A stretch of DNA of 64,000 nucleotides from Clostridiales bacterium (lineage in GTDB: Bacteria > Bacillota > Clostridia > Christensenellales > Pumilibacteraceae). Below, piece after piece: positions 15,937 through 25,933 of this stretch (its first letter is position 1; the number at the start of each line of letters is the position of its first letter). A model generated the notes under the pieces. That model was not told where the DNA came from. It was given only the letters and a program-made list of their open reading frames with translations, and did no database searches. The position numbers and the translations under genes were made by a program. The stretch spans positions 1-64,000 of the forward strand of contig JAFLVC010000001.1 of assembly GCA_022508505.1 (NCBI GenBank), read 5' to 3'.

Positions 15937-17721
15937 TTATGCGTTTGCCCCGCCTTCGTCAAATGCGGTCGATTCAATCGTAATCCAGGCAACGCGCCCA
16001 ACCAAGTCGGCCTCGAGAATCAGACAAAACCTGCCGTCCGAGTCCGACCATATCGCCATCGGCTCGGCTCCGAGCTTCACAGCCGTCACCTTTTCCGGCA
16101 CTTCGATTGCAAGAAGCTCGGTCCCTTTCGCGGCGTCGGTCACAAGCAGATTCGTCTTGCCGTCTTTTTCGGACAGCCTCAGCATAATATCCTTGCTTCT
16201 CTCGATGACCTTTACCGTCCCGCAGACTTTAAACGCCATCAGGTTTTTATCCGTTAGGCGATAAACAGTTTCACCCACCGTCACCGTTCCGTCGGCGAAC
16301 TCGCCCGCCTTACCGTCCACCGTAAAACCGTTCAGACTCACCTCAAACGCTACGGCACAGTCGTTCAGCCTTGCTTCCATCCCGTTTATTTCAAGTACGC
16401 CTACATTTTCCGCAACATACACGCCGCTCAAATCGGGCAAAATCGTAAGCCGTCCGTCGACCTTGCGCGGCAGATACCCGTCGCGCAGCACGATCAGCGT
16501 GTAGTCGTACTGCCCGACCTCGGCATACGCCGTCGGCGCCTTTTCGTACGCCCCGTCGTTATAGTACAAAACGTCGTCAAACTCGACAGCAAGCGCGTGG
16601 GGCTTCCCGTCGTACATCACAAACTGCTCAACCGGCTCGATCTCTTCGTCCGCCCGTAGCGACAGCGTTATCTCCACAAACCCCACCACTGCGGAAAACT
16701 CGACCGTTCCCTCGATATACTTACGCCGCAGCTCGTTCGCGCCGAGCACGCTTTCGCAATAGTTAAAGCCGTCAAGCCGCGTCAAAACCTCGCCGCCGCA
16801 GCTCACAGCCGCGCAATTATCGTCAAACGCTATTTCGAAAACGTCGTCGTCGGCAGCCGCCGCATAATACGCGTCGCCGTTTATATTGAGCTCGACAAGC
16901 CGCACGTCGCCTTCGATTTTCCTGTATCGCACGCCGCCCATTTCGAGAACGCCGCCGTCGACCGCAAAATCTACCGACCCGTCACCAACTTCGATATGCC
17001 CTCTTCCGTCGACGCCGTAAGTCATATCGTATTCGACGCCATCGATTACGGCAACAGCGCCCTCAAAAACAATGCGCTTGCCGCCACCCACGTAAGTACC
17101 GTCAATGTCGGGTAGCACGGTAAGCATAAACGTCCCGGTAGCGCTCCCCACGCCGAGGCGCGTCAGCGTGTACGACACGGTATATATCCCGACGCTTTCG
17201 ACCTCGAGCCTATCCGAATATTCCCCGCCGTCCACCGAATACTTCAATCGGTCGCCGTCTTTCAGCCCGACGAAATCGACGACAACCTCTTTCCCGAGAA
17301 CACAAATAATATCGTTTGCAACGACGTCCGTTATGTTCGAAATCAAAATAACGAGCGTAGTCTTGCCTATATAATCGGCGTACCCTCTTCGCACGATCTT
17401 GTAATAAACGGTATATTCGCCCGGCTCGACGCGCAAAACCGACTCTTGCCACGCTTGGCCGTCGACGGAATAATATATTTTGTCAGAAGAAAGAACGCCG
17501 CCGAGCACTATTCCGTGCGCCTCGCCGTCGTACACAAAGCTATCATGAATAACAACAATCCCCGTTATTTTCGGAAGCTCGGCATCCTTTTTGTCATCAT
17601 CTCCGTCGTTTTCCGCGCAACCGACAAATGTGACACACGCAAAGATAAAGAGAAAAATAAATGCAGTAAAACTTAAAACAAAGGATAATTTTGTTCTTTT
17701 CTTTTGTGCTTTTCTGTACAT
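15937..17721 (-). CDS. Lipoprotein with repeated beta-sandwich (MBG-like) modules
   Basis: About 594 residues from ATG 17721. The start lies downstream of a strong promoter (17756-17784), which rules out the longer open frame. Charged N-terminus MYRKAQKKRTK, hydrophobic stretch, lipobox FVGCAEN and an acidic linker. At least two modules begin with a YDGEAHGI or YDGKPHAL motif and end in a GYADYIGK or GYLPRKVDG type strand, like MBG/Ig-like repeats of Gram-positive surface proteins. Other segments (FAVDGGVLEMGG...) look like further beta repeats. No catalytic motif seen; probably a surface structural or adhesive protein. Confidence 0.75.
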   Translation of the reverse strand: MYRKAQKKRTKLSFVLSFTAFIFLFIFACVTFVGCAENDGDDDKKDAELPKITGIVVIHDSFVYDGEAHGIVLGGVLSSDKIYYSVDGQAWQESVLRVEPGEYTVYYKIVRRGYADYIGKTTLVILISNITDVVANDIICVLGKEVVVDFVGLKDGDRLKYSVDGGEYSDRLEVESVGIYTVSYTLTRLGVGSATGTFMLTVLPDIDGTYVGGGKRIVFEGAVAVIDGVEYDMTYGVDGRGHIEVGDGSVDFAVDGGVLEMGGVRYRKIEGDVRLVELNINGDAYYAAAADDDVFEIAFDDNCAAVSCGGEVLTRLDGFNYCESVLGANELRRKYIEGTVEFSAVVGFVEITLSLRADEEIEPVEQFVMYDGKPHALAVEFDDVLYYNDGAYEKAPTAYAEVGQYDYTLIVLRDGYLPRKVDGRLTILPDLSGVYVAENVGVLEINGMEARLNDCAVAFEVSLNGFTVDGKAGEFADGTVTVGETVYRLTDKNLMAFKVCGTVKVIERSKDIMLRLSEKDGKTNLLVTDAAKGTELLAIEVPEKVTAVKLGAEPMAIWSDSDGRFCLILEADLVGRVAWITIESTAFDEGGANA

Positions 17722-17755
17722 TTTTCGTCGTTTTTTGTGGAATATTAGTGCTTTT

Positions 17756-17784
17756 ATTATATCAAACGCCAACGGCAAATTCAA
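17756..17784 (-). promoter_or_regulatory. Promoter of the repeat lipoprotein
   Basis: Minus-strand TTGAAT (17779-17784), a 17-bp spacer, TATAAT (17756-17761). Confidence 0.7.
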
Positions 17785-17960
17785 TAGTTTTATCAAAAAC
17801 GCTGACATTTTTTCAAACAATATAAAATCTTGCCGAAACTCAGACTCAAAAGACACGGAATTCGCACTATTCTATCTTTGTCGTTTGCTGAAGTTCAAAG
17901 AGATGTTTAGCCGCCTCAAAGGCGGTGTTATTATTTAAAAGCTTTATTAATTCTTTCAAA

Positions 17961-18017
17961 AAACAAACAGCCCGAACGTCTTTTTGATTGTAAATAAGTT
18001 CAGGCTATTAAAGTTTG
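17961..18017 (-). repeat. Direct repeat A: island boundary and helicase terminator
   Basis: About 57 bp nearly identical to 30801-30858, in the same orientation, including an unbroken match around AGCCCGAACGTCTTTTTGA. On the minus strand it folds as AGCCTGAAC/GTTCGGGCT followed by a T-rich tail, so it also ends the helicase gene. The second copy is the terminator of tRNA-Arg, which suggests a duplication made by island insertion. Confidence 0.75.
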
Positions 18018-18103
18018 TGTTTAGAGGACGAAAGTGCCTTACCAATTTACACAATGTCGAATTGTTTGCAATATTGGCATTTCACTGCTTTAGTTTTATC
18101 AAT

Positions 18104-21100
18104 TTATACTTTTTCAAAGTACCGCGACAGTATCTGCTTAATATAGGCATACCGACGAGCATAAGTATTTGGTACACGAATCAAGTCGAAATTGCGTTTA
18201 CGACAAAATTCCTGTTTCTTTGCGTCGCGGCGCTTTACTGTTTCATCGTTATAGTGTTCTTTTCCGTCTAATTCTATAGCAAATACCGGCGTATTGTCCG
18301 ATTTTCTCATAATAACGAAATCAAACACACCCGTATAAAATAAATCGTTTACGTACGGTTCTGCATTAAAAATCGAAGAAATTGCCACCTGTTCTCCGAT
18401 TTTATATTGCCGTCGACCAAGATGCACATTCCCAAGCGCATGATTTAAGCTTTGTAAAAAAGCTTCTTCCGTTTCGGTACTGAAAGGCTTTATCCCTAAA
18501 GCGCGTGAGTTCGTATGCACGCCGGTTACTTTTGATTCGCCGTTACTTCTTACGTATTCCGCCAATTCATATAAATCGTCAACGTCGTTTTCAGTATGTA
18601 GCCGCTCTAAGTTTTCTGTGCTCGATAACAGAATAAGCTTATTTTTTGCACGCGACACGGCAACGTTAATAAGCTCTTTATTCCCTTTTAGCCAATCATA
18701 TGTTTTTTGATGTGTTTTATCCGTTAGCGCCAAAGAAAACAGAATCACGTCTTTCTCGTCACCCTGAAAAGCATGCACGGTGCCGCAAGAAACATCTTCA
18801 ATTCCGGCTTGTTTAAGTTCTTCGTTAATTAAATTCTTTTGGTTTACAAAAGGCGTAATAACTCCGATACTTTTATCCCGATTTGCCATAACGTATTTTA
18901 CAATTTGCTCACATTCTTCGGGAGAAGTGTTTTTATAGCGCGTATCATTATTTTTAACGTCGACGTAAACAAGCGGGGTTGGCTCGTCGTCGTCGCTTTT
19001 GATTTCTAATTTATTATTATAATACTTTTTATTGTTGAATTCGATTATTTTTTTGTTGCACCGATAATGATACCTTAAAAGCACCTCGTCGCTTACCGCA
19101 TCGCAAGACAGAAATGTTTTATATATGGAATTTTCTATATAATCGTATTCTTCTCCTACCGAATACTTTTTCCGCAACAAATCATTTGTGTTACTGTCTA
19201 ACAATATCACGGGGCGCAGCTGCTGTGGGTCTCCCACAAGCATAAGATTATTACCGCGCAAAATCGGCAACAAAGAAATGGCCGTATTACATTGACTTGC
19301 CTCATCTAAAACAGTCATATCGAAATACTGTTTGGGCTCACCGAGCTTATGCGCCGATATGCAAGTCGTTACTACAATTGGAAACACTTCCAAAAAATCT
19401 CGAAATTTTTCATCATCGGCAAGATATTTATTCATATTTACAACTTGCCGATCTTCGTCGTCATCATTCAGAATGTTCCACAAATCTTTATAGCGCGGTT
19501 TCCCAAGTTTTTTTATGAACTTTGCCGACGTATAGTAAAGATATTTCGCATACTCCGCCAAATCATCCGTAACCAAGGCTCGCGCAGCATCATCGCTGAC
19601 ACTGCCGATTTTATCTAGTTTTTGACGAAGTTCGTGTAGCTGTCTGCTCTGTAATTCAACTACAAAACCCATATCGGTAGATGACGCTAAAAGCTTCTCG
19701 ATTACTTTTTTACGCTCTTTCAAATCAAGAATTTCCTCGTGCTTTTTCAGTAGCTCCGATAATAGCTTAGTGTCTTCTATTTTTCTTCCCTTTTTCTTTT
19801 CCAATGTGGCTTCATATATTGTTATACTCTGTACTTGATTGTACAGTTCCTTTATATACCCTATCGTCTCTTTTATCTTATCGTTGTTGCCCAAACGAAT
19901 TATCGGAAACGGAATTGTATAGTTGCGATACTTTAACGTACTAAGCGTACGAAATACTCCGTCTATCGGGTGATTATTGTACGAAGCGAATAAAACAGTC
20001 TTCCCGTTGAAAAACGCCGTTGAAATTGTATTGACTATGGTGTTGGTTTTTCCTGTTCCCGGCGGACCTTGAATATAGGCTAAAGGATATTTCATAGCAT
20101 TATGGATAGCCAACAGCTGATCTATGTTTATTTTGTTGTTGATTAAAGCGAGCGGATATGTTTTTCGGTTTTTGGGCAGTTCTATTAAATTCCCGAAAAA
20201 CGCCTGTAGCGGCTTTGTCAATTCTCCACGCTCATGCATTTCGATAATTGCCGAATACTCTCTAAACAGGTCAACGGTTATTCTCGTTTCAACCGCCATC
20301 AAATACGGATTATCGTCAACGCAGCCTTGCATGTTCGGATTGTTTTCTATTATTTTATCTTTAATCTCTTCTCTGTTTGCGTCGAAATCGTCTAAAAGCC
20401 CGGCGTCGTCCGCATCCAAAAACATGCGAATGCTTTGCTTTTCGCCGTCTATAGTAAACTCTTTGCATATCGTTACATTGGCGTCGGGAATCAATTCGTG
20501 CGATACAACATCTAAATTCAGCTTTCGATACGCAAGAACATACAATCCCTTTTTTGTATTAACGCTCAAAACATTTATGCATAGTTGCTTTATGGTTTTT
20601 ATTGATTTCTTTACCGTCGCTTTATATTGAAACTCTTGAACAATTGCCCCAAATTGCTCATCGGATAATTTGTATGCGCCCGTTATCAAGCAATCTTCAT
20701 CGAAATGTTCCAACAAAGAATAATCGCTACAATACGGAGTGGTGTCCATACGATTGCAGTCTGCGAGATAATTAAGTATTTTTACATTGACAACATTAGA
20801 AAAGAGCGCCTTATATTTTTTCGGATTTGTTTGTATATCTTCTATAAGTTTATCATTTACAGAACAATATGATCCTTCTATCAAAGATGCGGAAATTATA
20901 GAGTCTATAAATATGCTTAATTCTTTTACTGTGTAATTAGCAAGATGCAACCCATCTACTAATAAAACCCGCCTTTCAATATCAATATTTTTAATTCCAA
21001 TCCAATATCTTGTAACTTTCTCTTCCTGATTCTTATATTCAATACTAAGCCATTTGCCTTCATGAATGGCCTTGAATATTTCTTTACAGATTTTATTCAT
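18104..21100 (-). CDS. SF1 helicase with C-terminal DUF2726-like nuclease domain
   Basis: 998 residues. An N-terminal stretch (about 10-80, EGKWLSIEYKNQE) resembles a WYL-type beta domain. The SF1 (Upf1/DNA2-like) ATPase has Walker A GPPGTGKT (345-352), DEAS (599-602), VGDPQQLRP and the late helicase motif NVAVSRAKN, with a coiled-coil insert at about 430-500. The C-terminus (about 890-998) with VFDFVIMRK, FAIELDGKEHYND and RRDAKKQEF matches DUF2726/Vsr-like endonuclease-fold regions. A helicase-nuclease fusion on a mobile island suggests phage or plasmid defence. GGAGGG lies 8 nt before the ATG. AT-rich like the rest of the island. 21101-21342 is AT-rich with no gene seen. Confidence 0.82.
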   Translation of the reverse strand: MNKICKEIFKAIHEGKWLSIEYKNQEEKVTRYWIGIKNIDIERRVLLVDGLHLANYTVKELSIFIDSIISASLIEGSYCSVNDKLIEDIQTNPKKYKALFSNVVNVKILNYLADCNRMDTTPYCSDYSLLEHFDEDCLITGAYKLSDEQFGAIVQEFQYKATVKKSIKTIKQLCINVLSVNTKKGLYVLAYRKLNLDVVSHELIPDANVTICKEFTIDGEKQSIRMFLDADDAGLLDDFDANREEIKDKIIENNPNMQGCVDDNPYLMAVETRITVDLFREYSAIIEMHERGELTKPLQAFFGNLIELPKNRKTYPLALINNKINIDQLLAIHNAMKYPLAYIQGPPGTGKTNTIVNTISTAFFNGKTVLFASYNNHPIDGVFRTLSTLKYRNYTIPFPIIRLGNNDKIKETIGYIKELYNQVQSITIYEATLEKKKGRKIEDTKLLSELLKKHEEILDLKERKKVIEKLLASSTDMGFVVELQSRQLHELRQKLDKIGSVSDDAARALVTDDLAEYAKYLYYTSAKFIKKLGKPRYKDLWNILNDDDEDRQVVNMNKYLADDEKFRDFLEVFPIVVTTCISAHKLGEPKQYFDMTVLDEASQCNTAISLLPILRGNNLMLVGDPQQLRPVILLDSNTNDLLRKKYSVGEEYDYIENSIYKTFLSCDAVSDEVLLRYHYRCNKKIIEFNNKKYYNNKLEIKSDDDEPTPLVYVDVKNNDTRYKNTSPEECEQIVKYVMANRDKSIGVITPFVNQKNLINEELKQAGIEDVSCGTVHAFQGDEKDVILFSLALTDKTHQKTYDWLKGNKELINVAVSRAKNKLILLSSTENLERLHTENDVDDLYELAEYVRSNGESKVTGVHTNSRALGIKPFSTETEEAFLQSLNHALGNVHLGRRQYKIGEQVAISSIFNAEPYVNDLFYTGVFDFVIMRKSDNTPVFAIELDGKEHYNDETVKRRDAKKQEFCRKRNFDLIRVPNTYARRYAYIKQILSRYFEKV

Positions 21101-21342
21101 TCACAATTCCCTCCTTAATTCATATCGCTAGATAGTAAAAATTATATTTGCATATCCCATCTCCATACACACAATGTCATACCTAACAATTTTTTCTTGA
21201 ATTATTATAACAAAAAACATAAAAAAGCGCTACTAAATACAAAAATATTCGCCCGTAATGCTGTAAATATTTTGGTCCATCCATAAAACCATATCGAGCC
21301 TTATATAATGAAATGCATGTTAAAAATCATAGCAAAAACAAG

Positions 21343-21380
21343 AAAAAGTCGGCACTTTCAGACTAAAATGTCGACTTTTT
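21343..21380 (-). terminator. Terminator overlapping the recombinase stop
   Basis: AAAAAGTCG (21343-21351) pairs with CGACTTTTT (21372-21380); the recombinase stop codon lies in the loop. T-run on the minus strand. Confidence 0.6.
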
Positions 21381-22835
21381 TGGTACACCATCTGAAAACA
21401 AGATTGAACTTTGAAGCTCTTCAAGCGATATAACTTCCTCTTTACCGTTAGCATTATAGATGATTATAAGCTTGTCGTCGTATAAGTAAATCGAATTTAT
21501 GAATGTATCGATTATCTTCCGCTTGCCTTCATCTGTAGAAACATCTATCTTGCGGAAGTTATATAGCGACATTCGAATGTGATCTTGCGTGAATATCGGG
21601 GCTTTAAACTGCTCCTTCGCTATCGCGTCGGTTATCTCTTTTTGTTCCTTTTCGAGATCAGACAGCCTCTTTAACAAAATGTCAGTCGCATAACCTTTCT
21701 GAACGGCAGTTAAGATATTCTCAATCTCTTTTGCTTTCTGCTTTAACTGCTCTTGCAACTTCGGAAGTAAGGTGCTTTCGGCGTATTGCAGTTCGTACAA
21801 CTTTTCGGAAAGCCTTTCTATCACGCCGTCGTCTTTTAGAAATTGCATTGTCTTGTGGACGACAAAATTTTCCAACTTTGTTTTACTTATAGTCTTTTTG
21901 TCGCACTCGTGTTTTTTCTGTCTAACGCAAGCGTAATACTTATAAACGACTGCGTTCGTTGCGCTCGTTCCCGAGGCCGCCACCATCATAGCGCCGCACT
22001 TTCCGCAGAATAGTTTTGTCGTCAATAAATAATCTTCGTATGCCGTATGCCTCGCCGGCGCTTTGGAGTTTTTAGCAAGCTCCAGCTGTACAGCTTTAAA
22101 CAGTTCTTCCGATATAATCGGCGGTACGCTGTTTTCGATTACAACGCCCATGTGATTGTATTCACCAATGTAAACTCTGTTCGATAAAATGTACCTTACA
22201 GCATTGTATTTCAGCGGTTTACCGTTCGAACGCGTAACCTTTCGCTCGGACATTATGTTATAAATTTCTTTTACCGTCTTTCCGTCGTTGCACAGCTTGA
22301 ATATCTCTTGAACGATAGGTGCAGCTTGCGGATCTATGTCCAACTTATGCTCTTTGTTGATTACATAGCCAAACGGAGTGTTGCCGCCGTTCCATAATCC
22401 TTTTAAGGCATTCTCTTTCTTTCCGCGAGTTACTTTCTCGGCAAGCTCGGCTGAATAGTATTCCGCCATTCCTTCGAGGACAGATTCAAGAAGTATTCCT
22501 TCCGAGACTTCGGCAATCGTTTCCTTTGCAGATATAACCTTAACGCCGTTCTTGCGGAGCAACGCTTTATAATGTGCGCTGTCATAGCGGTTGCGCGAAA
22601 AGCGGTCTAACTTCCAAACGATGATACAGTCGAAAGCGTGCTTGTAGCTGTCCTTTATCATACGCTGAAATTCTGGACGATTGTCGGTTTTAGCTGACAA
22701 CGCCCTATCTATGTAATTTCCAACAACTTGAATATCGTTATAGTCCGCGTACTCCAAACATTCCCGAAGCTGCCCCTCGATGCTTTCTTCTCTTTGGTTA
22801 TCCGAACTATATCTTGCGTAAATCACTGCTCTCAT
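21363..22835 (-). CDS. Large serine recombinase (island)
   Basis: 490 residues. Resolvase domain with YARYSSDNQ (catalytic Ser10), WKLDRFSRNRYDS and LESVLEGMAEYYSAEL; recombinase domain (about 160-255); zinc ribbon (CGKCGAMM...CVRQKKHECD); coiled coil (about 345-410). Likely the integrase of the 18-30.8 kb island, although it lies inside rather than at the edge. It starts 60 bp downstream of the HEPN gene on the same strand and may be co-transcribed with the defence operon. Confidence 0.93.
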   Translation of the reverse strand: MRAVIYARYSSDNQREESIEGQLRECLEYADYNDIQVVGNYIDRALSAKTDNRPEFQRMIKDSYKHAFDCIIVWKLDRFSRNRYDSAHYKALLRKNGVKVISAKETIAEVSEGILLESVLEGMAEYYSAELAEKVTRGKKENALKGLWNGGNTPFGYVINKEHKLDIDPQAAPIVQEIFKLCNDGKTVKEIYNIMSERKVTRSNGKPLKYNAVRYILSNRVYIGEYNHMGVVIENSVPPIISEELFKAVQLELAKNSKAPARHTAYEDYLLTTKLFCGKCGAMMVAASGTSATNAVVYKYYACVRQKKHECDKKTISKTKLENFVVHKTMQFLKDDGVIERLSEKLYELQYAESTLLPKLQEQLKQKAKEIENILTAVQKGYATDILLKRLSDLEKEQKEITDAIAKEQFKAPIFTQDHIRMSLYNFRKIDVSTDEGKRKIIDTFINSIYLYDDKLIIIYNANGKEEVISLEELQSSILFSDGVPKKSTF

Positions 22836-22895
22836 TCATTATTCTCCTCAACATAACTATATATCGGGACACTCTTTAAACATCAACCAAACAAA

Positions 22896-23423
22896 CTATT
22901 CTATAGCTTCTATTTTCGATAATAATGTGTTTACGAAGTAATCTGCTTGCTCATAAAGCACTTTTATTTCATTGAATGTGCTTATGGGATTATATTCAAT
23001 GAAGTTTTCATGTGCCATCAAATTTCTCTCGTTTCCTAAAATCAGGAAGGCTTTAACGCCATCAGATAGCTTTTCGTCATTCTTTATAACATTTAAGAAC
23101 GATGTTTTAAAATCATCTCCCCACAACCCCAAAAATACATTAATTGAGGATGTTTTAGGTTCCTTCCATTGAAAATATGTATGATATTGGCGTTCAATAG
23201 CTTTGTTCCTTATAAACTCCGCAATGGGGGCAGGGCAAACTATTTTCGCTTTTTCATATATAGAATTACATATTAAATTTTCAAACAAACTTGCACAAGA
23301 AAAAACCAATATTTTTTTATAATACGAATCGACATCATTAGCGAAAGAAACTTGTCCATTTTCTATTAGGTACTTATGAATTTCATGATACCCATTTATC
23401 AATCCTAAAATTCGGCTATCCAT
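22896..23423 (-). CDS. HEPN-domain protein (RiboL-PSP/MAE_28990 type)
   Basis: 175 residues, helical throughout. The helix ILGNERNLMAHENF contains R133-x4-H138, the Rx4-6H signature of HEPN RNases. Proteins of this kind act as toxic RNases in many abortive-infection and toxin-antitoxin systems. The start ATG overlaps the last base of the DUF262 gene, so the two are translated together and probably interact. Last defence gene in the operon. The family call rests on the motif and fold pattern. Confidence 0.72.
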   Translation of the reverse strand: MDSRILGLINGYHEIHKYLIENGQVSFANDVDSYYKKILVFSCASLFENLICNSIYEKAKIVCPAPIAEFIRNKAIERQYHTYFQWKEPKTSSINVFLGLWGDDFKTSFLNVIKNDEKLSDGVKAFLILGNERNLMAHENFIEYNPISTFNEIKVLYEQADYFVNTLLSKIEAIE

Positions 23424-24580
23424 TATTTATAAAGAATTTCCTTTGCTACACGAATACGTGTTGTTACACTTGCGACAGAGGCGACGCTCTCCTGTGTGCT
23501 TTTAATAAAATCCGAGTTGCTTTTTATTGCTTCAATCTTATCATTTGTTATTGTAGCAACTTCTAGATTTTTATTTTTAAAAGCATTATCGCACATCGCA
23601 ACAAAGATAGAATCAAAAACAGAAATCGAAAATTTCCCACTTTTGGTTAAAAAAGCGCTGGGATTTAGCGCCTTACAAGTATTCAAAAAGGCTATAAATA
23701 ACCTATTAAAGTATGTTACTGTTTCTTCCTCAAAACATGTGGATTCTCTTGAGAACGAATTGAGGAATTTGTTCATAGGCGATTTATATTTATCGTGATG
23801 AACTAGTAATGCATAGCCTCTAAGAATTATTTCAACATCTTTAAAATGAACTTCGGTTTCGGGGTTATTGAGCAGCGTTCTCCAAATAGGATTTTTATTA
23901 AGTTCAATAAGTTGATCGTAGAATTTGCTATAGAATAAACTCATCCTGATTTCCTGAGGGGTTAAATGCTGTCCCCCGGAATTTAGCCTGTTAAATATTT
24001 CATACATTGAGCTTTCGTCATCTTTTGGATCATTCTGTTTGATAACTATACAACGAATTATTCTAATGTATTCAAAAATATTTTTATGTTCGCCCAAAGT
24101 TTGATACTTCAACCCATTGAGCGATTTATTATTATTGCCAATCAATGAAGGAAGTTTTAATCTAAAGTCTGAAAAATACTTATCATCAGAGAAAAAAGCA
24201 TCAGAAAAATTATCCTCAGAGGTTAGAATTTCCCTAAGTTTTCTTTTCCCCAGATCAGTAGGAAATTTCTGCTTAACAAAGAAATAAATAGACAATAACC
24301 TTTGCTGACCGTCAATAACTAAAAATTTATTCTTTTCTTTTTCGTAAAGAAATAATTGCGGTATTGGCAACCCTATAATAATCGATTCAATAAGTTTAGA
24401 TGCACTTTTGATGTCCCAAACATAATTTCGTTGAAAGGCCGGTATTTTTACAATACCTGCATCAATAAAATTGCAAAGCGTCATAATATTAAAATCATTC
24501 GGGGACGACGTAATATTGTAATCAACAACACTGTAATCATCTTCTTCAAAATTGTTTTCTTCTTCATACCAATTTTCCAT
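23423..24580 (-). CDS. DUF262 (GmrS/ParB-like) protein
   Basis: 385 residues. The N-terminal half is a clear DUF262 domain: IPAFQRNYVW (46-55), VIDGQQRLLS (88-97) and EIFNRLNSGGQHL. The DGQQR motif marks the ParB/Srx-like NTP-binding or nuclease site of GmrSD/BrxU-type enzymes. The C-terminal half is helical but lacks the usual DUF1524 HNH nuclease, so the effector is probably the adjoining HEPN protein. It is 16 bp downstream of the C5-methyltransferase and overlaps the HEPN gene by one base. Confidence 0.87.
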   Translation of the reverse strand: MENWYEEENNFEEDDYSVVDYNITSSPNDFNIMTLCNFIDAGIVKIPAFQRNYVWDIKSASKLIESIIIGLPIPQLFLYEKEKNKFLVIDGQQRLLSIYFFVKQKFPTDLGKRKLREILTSEDNFSDAFFSDDKYFSDFRLKLPSLIGNNNKSLNGLKYQTLGEHKNIFEYIRIIRCIVIKQNDPKDDESSMYEIFNRLNSGGQHLTPQEIRMSLFYSKFYDQLIELNKNPIWRTLLNNPETEVHFKDVEIILRGYALLVHHDKYKSPMNKFLNSFSRESTCFEEETVTYFNRLFIAFLNTCKALNPSAFLTKSGKFSISVFDSIFVAMCDNAFKNKNLEVATITNDKIEAIKSNSDFIKSTQESVASVASVTTRIRVAKEILYK

Positions 24581-24596
24581 TGTGCACCTCTTTAAT

Positions 24597-25931
24597 TTAT
24601 AAAATTTTATCTAAAGCTTCGCGTATGCTTTTTGCAAGAGCTTTTGCCATTAAGACCGGTATAGCATCCCCTACTTGTTCATATTTATCTTGCTCTGGAT
24701 CGCTATGAAACTTAACATACGGTCCATTTAAATGATACCAATCCGGGAACGCTTGTAGGCGTGCCACTTCACGCGGAGTAGGCTGTCTATCATATATTGG
24801 ATGAATCATCTCATCAAGACAATGAGATGTAACAGTGTAGCTTGGTTCATCAGATTTGAGCCGTCTATTGCGAGACGAATAGAGTTTTCTAGGGAAATAT
24901 TCTTTTACTATGTCTTCCTTGCCTTCCGATATGAGCCTTTCAGCGGCTGATTGCATTCCTTCCCCCTGTCTAATCTCATGCAATCTTTTAACCATTTTCG
25001 GATTATGATTTAATGCTTTGTGAAACGAAACAAGCTTGGGGTTGTACTCTTGGTTGCCACAATGATGACTATCAAATATAAATTGATAGTATAGATATGC
25101 CGCCTCTGAGATTTTACCATTTTGATAATCTTCTTCATACTCAGGAGCATATGGCATGTTTTCATCGCCCTCTCCGCTATGAATTTCAGGCAAATAGCGG
25201 AAAGCGTCTTCAACTGTCACATAAGGGAAACGTCGCCCAGGCCCATGCGTTTTTTCAGGATAAACAAATTGATTCGCACCATATTTGCTATTGCACCCTA
25301 CGATGAAAATTCTTTCTCGCTTTTGTGGAGTGCCATAATCCGCGGCAAGACACTTGAATACATCTACATCTTTCGAAGCGACCTTATAAAAACAACCCGT
25401 AGTTGCATCCTTTCTTTCAAACTCTTGGAAAACATATTCGATTTGTCCGCCTTTTTTACCGTTTCGCTTTTTAGTTAAAAGTCCCGGTACATTTTCAAAT
25501 AAAACATACTTAGATTCAATCGCGTGAGCTATTCTTAAAATATTAGAAAACAGATCGTTTCTATCATCATCTTCTAATCGCTTACCCGCCATTGAAAAGC
25601 TTTCACAAGGCGCACCACCGGTTACTACATCTACCGTTGATTCACAAAACTTTTTTTGAAGAATTTCCTGTATCATTGCGTTTGAAACCTTATTTATATC
25701 ACCATGAATAACGCAAGTTTTATCAGTTTTCAATAAGACATCTTCTAAATGACCAATGTTGTCAAGCAATGACTTTAATTCATAAATTTCAGCATCGTGA
25801 GATTTAGCGTATGTTACAACCGTCGTATCACTCCACTCAACAGCAATACGTGGGATAAATCCTTCACTAATAAACCCTGTGCATAGCCCGCCCGGGCCTG
25901 AAAATAGATCTATATAAGTATATTTTTTCAT
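24597..25931 (-). CDS. DNA (cytosine-5) methyltransferase
   Basis: 444 residues. Motif I DLFSGPGGL, motif IV GGAPCESFS with catalytic Cys109 (Ala replaces the usual Pro and Glu the usual Gln or Asn), motif VI FENVPGL, motif VIII QKRERIFIVG, motif IX TPREVARLQAFPD and motif X QVGDAIPVLMA. A target-recognition region of about 120 residues lies between VIII and IX. It is 2 bp after the other methyltransferase. Two different methylases in one operon suggest an asymmetric recognition site with one strand modified by each. Confidence 0.95.
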   Translation of the reverse strand: MKKYTYIDLFSGPGGLCTGFISEGFIPRIAVEWSDTTVVTYAKSHDAEIYELKSLLDNIGHLEDVLLKTDKTCVIHGDINKVSNAMIQEILQKKFCESTVDVVTGGAPCESFSMAGKRLEDDDRNDLFSNILRIAHAIESKYVLFENVPGLLTKKRNGKKGGQIEYVFQEFERKDATTGCFYKVASKDVDVFKCLAADYGTPQKRERIFIVGCNSKYGANQFVYPEKTHGPGRRFPYVTVEDAFRYLPEIHSGEGDENMPYAPEYEEDYQNGKISEAAYLYYQFIFDSHHCGNQEYNPKLVSFHKALNHNPKMVKRLHEIRQGEGMQSAAERLISEGKEDIVKEYFPRKLYSSRNRRLKSDEPSYTVTSHCLDEMIHPIYDRQPTPREVARLQAFPDWYHLNGPYVKFHSDPEQDKYEQVGDAIPVLMAKALAKSIREALDKIL

Positions 25932-25933
25932 AA

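Noticed and set aside
17722..17856. 45-residue N-terminal extension of the 15937-17721 lipoprotein
   Set aside because: It overlaps the promoter at 17756-17784, and the lipoprotein signal peptide starts properly at 17721.
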